Positions 58,102 to 64,000 of a stretch of DNA of 64,000 bases are shown here, in pieces (the first letter of the stretch is position 1; each line of letters opens with the position of its first letter). Under the pieces are notes generated by a model. The model was not told the origin of the DNA. It did not search any database and saw only the letters and a list, made by a program, of their open reading frames with translations. The position numbers were made by a program, and so were the translations under genes. This stretch comes from Allosphingosinicella deserti. Lineage in GTDB: Bacteria > Pseudomonadota > Alphaproteobacteria > Sphingomonadales > Sphingomonadaceae. Location of the stretch: assembly GCF_003012735.1 (NCBI RefSeq), contig NZ_PXYI01000014.1, forward strand, positions 1 to 64,000. Reading direction: 5' to 3'.

Positions 58102-59277
58102 ATGAAGATCGTCGTTCTGGCAAGCCTGGCGATGTCTCTGGTGCGGTTCCGGGGCAAGCTGCTCGAAGAGCTGGTCGCCGCCGGGCATGACGTCGTCGCC
58201 TGCGCCCCCGACGCAGACGAGACGGTCACGCGCGATCTGGCGGAAATCGGCGTGACCTTCCGGCGAACGCCGATGTCGCGAGCGGGTGTCAACCCATTGC
58301 AGGACATCGCTACCTTCGGCCGGTATCTGGCTCTCTTCGCGAGGGAACGGCCAGGCGCGGTGATCGCCTATACCCAGAAACCGATCATCTATGGCGGGCT
58401 TGCGTCCCGGCTGACGGGCGCCAGGTTGCACGTGATCATGAGCGGTCTCGGCTATGTTTACAGCAGCGAAGCCGATCACCGCCCGGGCCTGCGCAAGATC
58501 GTCTCGTGGCTGTACCGTCTCGCGGTCCGCCGCGCGGCGACGATCTTCGTGTTCAACAGCGACGATCGCCGAATGATGATCCAGCACGCTATCATCGATG
58601 CGCGCCATCACGTTGTCCAGGTGCCGGGCTCCGGAGTGGACACCGACCACTACGCTGCGGCTCCGCTGCCGAGCGGCCCGCCGACCTTTCTCATGATGGG
58701 CCGCCTGATGCGGGACAAGGGAGTGGGAGACTATATCGCGGCGGCCCGACAGGTCAGGTCGGTGCTGCCTGACGCCAGGTTCATGCTGCTCGGCCGGCCG
58801 GAGACCGAGAACCCGACCGGCTATTCGGACGCGGACGTTGCCGGATGGTCCCGGGAGGGGCTGATCGAACATGTCCCCGAAACCTCCGATGTGCGGCCCT
58901 ATCTCGCGCGGTGCCATGCTTTCGTGCTTCCCTCTTTCTACCGCGAGGGCTTGCCGAGAACGATATTGGAGGCGCTGTCGGTCGGACGTCCGGTCATTAC
59001 CTGCGATCTCCCCGGCTGTCGCGACGCCGTCACGGACGGGGAGAGCGGCTGGCTCGTGCCGCCGAGGCGCCCGGACCGGCTCGCGGAGACGATGCTGCTT
59101 GCCGTCGAGGATCCGGAGCGGCTGGAGCGGATGCGGATAAGTGCGCGTCGATCCGCCGAACGCGTCTATGACGTGAAACGGGTGAACGCGCTCCTGCTCC
59201 GCGAGATGGGGCTCGCGGCCCGACGACTTTCTGCCGCCGCCGGTACACCCGCGCCAAGGGTCAGGGCGGAGGCCTAG
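58102..59277 (+). CDS. GT4 glycosyltransferase (PglA-like)
   Basis: 391 residues. N-terminal VVLASLAMSLVRFRGKLLEELVAAGHDV, then YTQKPIIYGGLASRLTGAR, typical of the PglA/CapM-type subgroup that acts on undecaprenyl-linked sugars; donor loop MGRLMRDKGVGDYIAAAR and EX7E segment FYREGLPRTILEALSVGRPVITCDLPGC. AAGGAAAGG upstream decides the ATG at 58102 over one 41 codons earlier. First gene of a four-gene operon. Confidence 0.92.
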   Translation: MKIVVLASLAMSLVRFRGKLLEELVAAGHDVVACAPDADETVTRDLAEIGVTFRRTPMSRAGVNPLQDIATFGRYLALFARERPGAVIAYTQKPIIYGGLASRLTGARLHVIMSGLGYVYSSEADHRPGLRKIVSWLYRLAVRRAATIFVFNSDDRRMMIQHAIIDARHHVVQVPGSGVDTDHYAAAPLPSGPPTFLMMGRLMRDKGVGDYIAAARQVRSVLPDARFMLLGRPETENPTGYSDADVAGWSREGLIEHVPETSDVRPYLARCHAFVLPSFYREGLPRTILEALSVGRPVITCDLPGCRDAVTDGESGWLVPPRRPDRLAETMLLAVEDPERLERMRISARRSAERVYDVKRVNALLLREMGLAARRLSAAAGTPAPRVRAEA

Positions 59278-59278
59278 C

Positions 59279-59875
59279 GTGTCGAGGCTCGTCGATATCG
59301 CCCTCGCGCTGAGCGCCGCGATTTGCCTGTCACCGCTCGTCCTCCTCATTGCGGTTGCCGTGCGGCTCGATCTCGGCAGCCCTGTGCTGTTCCGGCAGCG
59401 TCGGGCGGGACTCGGCGGCATCGAGTTCGACATCGTCAAGTTCAGGACGATGCGCGACACCCGAGACTCCGCCGGACGCCTGCTTCCCGACGCCGAGCGC
59501 GTGGTGCCGCTGGGGCGGCTGCTGCGGCGAACGCGGCTGGACGAGCTACCGGAACTGCTCAACATCCTCCGCGGCGACATGTCGTTCGTCGGCCCGCGAC
59601 CGCTACTGCCGGAAACGATCCGCGTGTTCGGCGAAAAGGGCGTTCTCCGCGGCCGCGTCCGGCCGGGACTTACCGGCTGGTCGCAAGTCAACGGCAACAC
59701 CTTGCTGACGCAGGAGGAAAAGCTCGAACTCGACCTCTGGTATTTGGCGAACCGGACATTGTTCATGGACGCGGCGGTGATGCTGCGGACGCTGGCGGTG
59801 ATGACATTCGGCGAGCAACGCAACAGCGACAATCTGGAGAAGGCATTTGCGAGCAGTCGTCATCGGCGCGGTTGA
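59279..59875 (+). CDS. Initiating phosphoglycosyl transferase (PglC-like)
   Basis: 198 residues, GTG start one base after the previous stop. A single N-terminal re-entrant hydrophobic segment (about 5-30), then VLFRQRRAGLGG, FDIVKFRTM, the catalytic Asp-Glu dyad (D88-E89 in RRTRLDELPELLNILRGDMSFVGPRP) and RPGLTGWSQVNG. It belongs to the short monotopic PglC family, which moves a phospho-sugar from a UDP-sugar to undecaprenyl phosphate, starting each repeat unit. A diacetamido or 4-amino sugar donor fits the neighbours. Confidence 0.93.
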   Translation: MSRLVDIALALSAAICLSPLVLLIAVAVRLDLGSPVLFRQRRAGLGGIEFDIVKFRTMRDTRDSAGRLLPDAERVVPLGRLLRRTRLDELPELLNILRGDMSFVGPRPLLPETIRVFGEKGVLRGRVRPGLTGWSQVNGNTLLTQEEKLELDLWYLANRTLFMDAAVMLRTLAVMTFGEQRNSDNLEKAFASSRHRRG

Positions 59876-60761
59876 AAGCACGTCCATTGCCGCCGGAGCG
59901 ATCGCATCCGCCGACGACTGGACGCTCGCCGCCCTGTTCACGCTGGCGCCGGATCTTGCCGCGCGACATTCGGACTTCCATGACCTTGCGCCGGTGGCGC
60001 TATCCGCCGGGGCGGAACTCGTGCCGGTCGACAGGATCAACGACGCGGCGAACGTCGCCGGGCTGGCCGCCTACCAGCCGGATTTCATCTTCGTCGTCGG
60101 CTGGTCGCAGATCTGCGGCCCCGATCTGATGGCGATCGCCCCCGGCCGCGTGATCGGCTACCATCCCGCCGCACTGCCGCGCATGCGGGGACGGGCGGCA
60201 ATTCCGTGGACGATCCTGGCCGGCGAACCGATCACGGCAGGCACCTTGTTCTGGATGGATGAAGGTGTCGACACGGGTGCGATACTCGACCAGCAATTCT
60301 TCCACGTGTCGCCCGCGGAAACCGCGGCGACTCTCTACCGGAAACATATGGGGGCCCTCGGCACGATGATGGCGAGAACGCTCCCCGATCTCGTCTCCGG
60401 GCGGCCGCGCCGCGACCCCCAGGATGAACTTCATGCGACCTGGGCCACACGCAGGACGGCGGAGGACGGGGCGATCGACTGGCGCAGGCCGGCCAAAGAG
60501 ATCCACCGCCTGGTTCGCGCCGTCGGTCACCCCTATCCGGGATCGTTCACGTCGGTCGGCAGCGACCGGCTCACGATCTGGTCGGCAGAGCTTTCTGATG
60601 TCGGCGAGCGCTTCTGTGCGCTGCCGGGGCAGATCATCGAGCGGACACCGGCGATGTTCACCGTAGCGTGCGGCGACGGTACCGCCCTGACGGTGACCGA
60701 CTGGAGCCGACCGGGCGGCAGGATGCCGGCGCTGCACGCAATCCTCGGACGGGAAGCATGA
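59847..60761 (+). CDS. Sugar N-formyltransferase-like protein
   Basis: 304 residues, TTG start with GGAGAAGG upstream, overlapping the preceding gene by 29 bases. Formyltransferase signature: GYHPAALPRMRGRAAIPWTI with His106 and GVDTGAI with Asp142. The Asn that normally precedes His by two residues is Gly104. A C-terminal Fmt-like beta domain (about 200-300) is present. By context it may formylate the 4-amino group of the sugar made by the fusion protein, using N10-formyl-tetrahydrofolate. Confidence 0.82.
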   Translation: MRAVVIGAVESTSIAAGAIASADDWTLAALFTLAPDLAARHSDFHDLAPVALSAGAELVPVDRINDAANVAGLAAYQPDFIFVVGWSQICGPDLMAIAPGRVIGYHPAALPRMRGRAAIPWTILAGEPITAGTLFWMDEGVDTGAILDQQFFHVSPAETAATLYRKHMGALGTMMARTLPDLVSGRPRRDPQDELHATWATRRTAEDGAIDWRRPAKEIHRLVRAVGHPYPGSFTSVGSDRLTIWSAELSDVGERFCALPGQIIERTPAMFTVACGDGTALTVTDWSRPGGRMPALHAILGREA

Positions 60762-61441
60762 GCCCGCTCGCCTGCTGGCGCCGGGTGGCGATCGTCGCGC
60801 CGCATCCGGACGATGAGGTTCTGGGCTGCGGTGGAACCATCGCCCGCCTCGCCAAGGACGGTGCACAGACGCATGTGGTCATCGTCACGACGGGGCAGGA
60901 GCCGCGCTTCCCGAGAAAGCTGGTCGAGACCGTGCGGGAGGAGGCCCGGCGTGCGCATGCTGCCCTCGGCGTGACCACGACCCGGTATCTCGACTTCCCC
61001 GCCGCGGAGCTGGACCGGGTGCCCTCCAGCGACCTCAACGCGGCGCTTGGCCGCGCGCTGGACGACGTCGCTCCGGACACGCTGCTGCTGCCATTCATCG
61101 GCGACATCCATGTCGATCACCAACTGGTGTTCAACGCGGCGCTCGTCTGGGCTCGGCCGCGCGGCGCTTCCGCTCCCGCCCGGATCCTGGCCTACGAAAC
61201 CTTGTCGGAGACGAACTGGTGGGCACCAGGGCTCACACCGGCGTTCATCCCCAACGTCTTCGTCGACATCGGGGATGAACTCGAGGCCAAGCTGTCCGCC
61301 TTCGCCGGCTTCGAGTCGCAGCTGAAAGCCTTCCCGGACGAGCGGTCGCTCGAGGCGATCCGCGCGCTCGCCATGGCGCGGGGAGCGACCGTGTACCGCC
61401 GGGCCGCGGAGGCCTATGCGATCATCCGTCAGGTGCTTTAG
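60758..61441 (+). CDS. PIG-L-family deacetylase
   Basis: 227 residues, ATG at 60758 inside the preceding stop (ATGA). Zinc motif APHPDDEVLGCGG (residues 14-26, PHPDDE) and HVDH (118-121). Family members deacetylate N-acetylglucosamine derivatives; a role in removing an acetyl group from an amino sugar of this locus is inferred. Soluble, no signal peptide. Confidence 0.88.
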   Translation: MSPLACWRRVAIVAPHPDDEVLGCGGTIARLAKDGAQTHVVIVTTGQEPRFPRKLVETVREEARRAHAALGVTTTRYLDFPAAELDRVPSSDLNAALGRALDDVAPDTLLLPFIGDIHVDHQLVFNAALVWARPRGASAPARILAYETLSETNWWAPGLTPAFIPNVFVDIGDELEAKLSAFAGFESQLKAFPDERSLEAIRALAMARGATVYRRAAEAYAIIRQVL

Positions 61442-62005
61442 CAGCTTCACCGCGGACGATGAGCGGCGACTCGATCCTGCGGACAATGATTTGCGTACCG
61501 AGTTCCGCTTCTTTTACTCCGCGTGGCGGTTGCTAACCTTTATCGACTGTTCGTTCGACCTGCCCGGCTGCTCGCCGAGGTGGGTTTTTCAGGAAAGACT
61601 GGCTCCCGGCTTCGTCAGTCGCCTGGCGAATCGGCGGGCGACTCGCACATGGTTCGGCAAACGAACTATTTATGTCAACAGAGTCGGAGGCGCGCCGATC
61701 TACGCCTTTCGGCTAGTCTGTTCCAGATAGCGCGCGATGTGTCTTGCGCGGCAACCAGAGAAAAGCGTTCTTCTCTGGGCGTAATCCTTTGTTAACGACT
61801 GCCCTTTTGGGGTAGGCAATCTGAAGTTGGACAGAAGGTTCGCCGTCTGGTAGGATTTCATCACAAGATTGAGGCCGTTTTCCCTCGGTCAGAATATCTT
61901 GCGCGTTTGCGTCGACACTCCAAGCATTAAACCTCCAGCACCGCAATCGCGGTTTAGAACTGCGTGTCCGGATGCGGGGAGGTCTGTCGTTAACAGGGGG
62001 TAGAA
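61442..62005. other. Long gene-free stretch upstream of the NarL-type regulator
   Basis: About 565 bases, locally AT-richer than its surroundings. Small frames on both strands look unconvincing. It ends with AGGGGG five bases before the regulator ATG. It may carry a long leader or operators. Confidence 0.5.
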
Positions 62006-62782
62006 ATGTCAGACACGATAAATGTCGCGCTCGTCGGACGTAATTCGATCGTCCGGGAGGGCCTGTGCCGGATCCTCGCGGATTACGGTTTCACCATCCG
62101 CGCGTCGGTCGAGAGTTCGGCCGCGTTGAAGGGGCTCGCGGATGCCCAGGGAGGCACGGACAATTGTCTCGTCGTGGTCGACATCGGCACCGACGGCAGT
62201 GTCGACGGGATCGTCGGGACGATCCACGAGACCTTCGCCGGCGGCCGCGTCGTGCTGCTGGCGGACCAGTTCGATTTCGAGACGATGCTCTGCGCCTTTC
62301 GCCAGGGCGCAAGCGGATATATCGTGAAGGAAATCTCTTGCGAGCCGCTGATCATGTCCTTGCAGCTTGCTGCGACGGGCGAGAAGGTCATGCCCTCGCA
62401 GCTTGCCGATCAGCTGCCCACGCACGTGCCGGCCGCGACCACCGAGACGGCCCAGAAGACGATCGAGAACGCCCAGCTTTCGGATCGCGAAACCGAAATC
62501 CTGCGCTGCCTGATCATGGGATGTCCGAACAAGATCATTTCTCGCCAGCTCGACATCAGCGAGGCGACCGTCAAGGTTCACGTCAAGGCGATCCTGCGCA
62601 AGATCCGCGTGCACAACCGGACTCAGGCAGCCATCTGGGCCGTCAACCGCGGCCTCGAGGGGATAACCCTGGGCAGGCAGCAGCTGACTCGCACGGACGC
62701 CGAGCCGCCGCAGCTGCCGGACCTGACACCGCAGATGTTCGCCCACGAGGCCCTCGCGCCTTTGTCTCTGGCGGCGCACTGA
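62006..62782 (+). CDS. NarL/LuxR-type regulator with atypical receiver
   Basis: 258 residues. Receiver-like domain (1-115) with D59 and K108 (YIVKEI) but with VGRN at 10-13 in place of the usual acidic ADDH; the LuxR-type helix-turn-helix follows (LSDRETEILRCLIMGCPNKIISRQL to NRTQAAIWAVNRG). Strong AGGGGG site. It is just upstream of the flippase gene and probably controls the polysaccharide operons. Phosphorylation independence is inferred. Confidence 0.9.
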   Translation: MSDTINVALVGRNSIVREGLCRILADYGFTIRASVESSAALKGLADAQGGTDNCLVVVDIGTDGSVDGIVGTIHETFAGGRVVLLADQFDFETMLCAFRQGASGYIVKEISCEPLIMSLQLAATGEKVMPSQLADQLPTHVPAATTETAQKTIENAQLSDRETEILRCLIMGCPNKIISRQLDISEATVKVHVKAILRKIRVHNRTQAAIWAVNRGLEGITLGRQQLTRTDAEPPQLPDLTPQMFAHEALAPLSLAAH

Positions 62783-62819
62783 GTCACCGCTTCGACGCCT
62801 CCAACAGGAGCAGCAGGTC

Positions 62820-64000
62820 ATGGCGGGGTCTCCGAGCGATCCGACCGTTCCCGTGGGAAGCGGGGGCGGCGAGGTGCCGTTGCAGACGTTCAGGCAGCGT
62901 CTCATCGCCATCGGACACCTGCTGTCCGGCAATTTCGGCAACGCCGCGATCATGCTGGTCAGCGTTGCCATCGCCGCCCGTGCGCTTGGCCCCGAAATCT
63001 ACGGGGTCATGGTCCTGGTGCTCGCTTATGGCCGGACGGTCGAGCGCGTCCTTCGCTTCGAATCCTGGCAGCCGCTGATCCGCTTCGCGGCCCTCGAGGA
63101 AGGGTCGGGCGATCGAGCCCGGCTTGGACGGCTCTATGCCTTCGGCCTTCTTCTCGACGTCTGCACGGCGCTGATCGCCGCATTGGTCGCCTATCTGGGC
63201 GCCGCGCTGCTCGGGCCGCTGTTCGGCCTAGACGAGGCCAATATCCAGCTGGTCGCGATCTACTCGGTAGCGCTCTGCGTGAACGTCACCGGAGTTCCGA
63301 CGGCGGCGTTGCGCATGGCGGGCCGGTTTCGGTTGCTTGCCTATAGCCAGCTCGCCGCGAACATCGTCCGCATTGGGCTGGCAATGCTGTGCGCACAGCA
63401 GGATTGGGGGATCGCGGCGTTCATGATCGCCTGGACCGGCGCGCAGGTCTGTGGGTCGATCCTGTTCATCGGTCTCGGTTATTCTGCCCTGCGAGCTCTC
63501 GGCATCCCGGGGCCCTTCAGCGTTCGCTGGTCGGGACTGCGGTCGAGCTTTCCCGGCTTCCTGTCCTTTGCCTGGTCGACCAACCTCTCGATGACCATGC
63601 GCACCCTGACGCAGGAAGCCGACGCATTGATTGTCGGCGCGCTCGCAGGCCCTGCCGCCGCGAGCTTCTATTATCTCGCCAAGCGCATCGGCAAGGTCGC
63701 GCAACAGGTCGGGGCCCAGGTGCAGGCCGTAATCTATCCGGATGTGGCGCGGATCTGGGCACGGGGACTGCGCGAGAAATTCCGGGCCACCGTGCTCCGT
63801 ACGCAGGCTGCGCTTGCCGCGGTGGGCATTGCCGGTCTGCTCGCGGCCTGGGTGCTCGGGCGGTGGATCATCCATCTCGGGCCGGGCGCGAGCTACGATG
63901 CTGCCTACCCGCTGCTTCTGACCCAATTGGTAGCGGTGGTGCTCACCATGCACGCCGCGCCGTCCCGCTCGGCATTGCTGGCCATGCATCGGCCCGGTTT
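62820..64000 (+). CDS. Polysaccharide flippase (Wzx/MATE-like), cut by window end
   Basis: 393 codons visible with no stop. A hydrophilic N-terminus of about 25 residues is followed by roughly ten helices (for example NFGNAAIMLVSVAIAARALGPEIYG, a classic polysaccharide_synt opening, and FLSFAWSTNLSMTMRTLTQEADALIVGALAG). AGGAG lies a little upstream of the ATG. It probably flips lipid-linked repeat units for the polymerase at 42456. Downstream genes lie outside. Confidence 0.9.
   Translation, partial: MAGSPSDPTVPVGSGGGEVPLQTFRQRLIAIGHLLSGNFGNAAIMLVSVAIAARALGPEIYGVMVLVLAYGRTVERVLRFESWQPLIRFAALEEGSGDRARLGRLYAFGLLLDVCTALIAALVAYLGAALLGPLFGLDEANIQLVAIYSVALCVNVTGVPTAALRMAGRFRLLAYSQLAANIVRIGLAMLCAQQDWGIAAFMIAWTGAQVCGSILFIGLGYSALRALGIPGPFSVRWSGLRSSFPGFLSFAWSTNLSMTMRTLTQEADALIVGALAGPAAASFYYLAKRIGKVAQQVGAQVQAVIYPDVARIWARGLREKFRATVLRTQAALAAVGIAGLLAAWVLGRWIIHLGPGASYDAAYPLLLTQLVAVVLTMHAAPSRSALLAMHRPG

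Noticed and set aside
62065-63078. 337-codon plus frame overlapping the regulator and flippase genes
   Set aside because: Arg/Gly/His-rich shadow; the two real genes in other frames have clear domains and ribosome-binding sites.

Overview
The window is high-GC DNA from an alphaproteobacterium, most likely a sphingomonad (Sphingomonadales). This is inferred from split F0 ATP-synthase genes (atpI-atpB-atpE-atpF'-atpF, no F1 genes), a dnaK promoter of alphaproteobacterial heat-shock type, an adjacent RadC, REP-like palindromes, and an exopolysaccharide locus with OPX export and pectate-lyase-like proteins. No sequence search was possible, so family names rest on motifs, architecture and length. 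I saw no rRNA, tRNA or CRISPR array.

Layout. 1-125: edge of an IS630-type insertion sequence. 0.4-32.4 kb: mostly core genes, namely a PH-domain protein, M16 peptidase, copper chaperone, dnaK-dnaJ, a metallo-hydrolase, a GST, purB, a Thr/Gly-repeat secreted protein, radC, an acyltransferase, the ydbH-ynbE-ydbL lipid-transport set, the F0 operon, uvrC, a deacetylase/acetyltransferase pair, recO, an M3 peptidase, an APH-like kinase, malate synthase G and an amidohydrolase. 32.4-38.9 kb: accessory DNA with a 5'-truncated gene joined to a ParB/RepB-like gene, a membrane HTH-TPR regulator, an orphan response regulator and several tiny genes, including an inverted paralogous pair. 38.9-64 kb: a polysaccharide locus.

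The polysaccharide locus has an O-antigen-ligase/Wzy-like polymerase, a Wzx-like flippase (cut by the window end), an initiating phosphoglycosyl transferase, four GT4 glycosyltransferases, UDP-glucose dehydrogenase, an OPX export lipoprotein with an outer-membrane beta-barrel, an acyltransferase, two sulfotransferases, two secreted parallel-beta-helix proteins, a sugar formyltransferase and a PIG-L deacetylase. Its most unusual gene is a single 1135-codon frame joining a membrane-bound nucleotide-sugar 4,6-dehydratase to a PLP aminotransferase. I infer a Wzx/Wzy-type polymer containing a uronic acid and a 4-amino-4,6-dideoxy sugar, possibly N-formylated and sulfated, with secreted lyases that may trim it. 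A NarL-type regulator with an atypical receiver sits just before the flippase gene. A polysaccharide co-polymerase/tyrosine kinase (Wzc-like) and sulfate-activation genes are not in the window.
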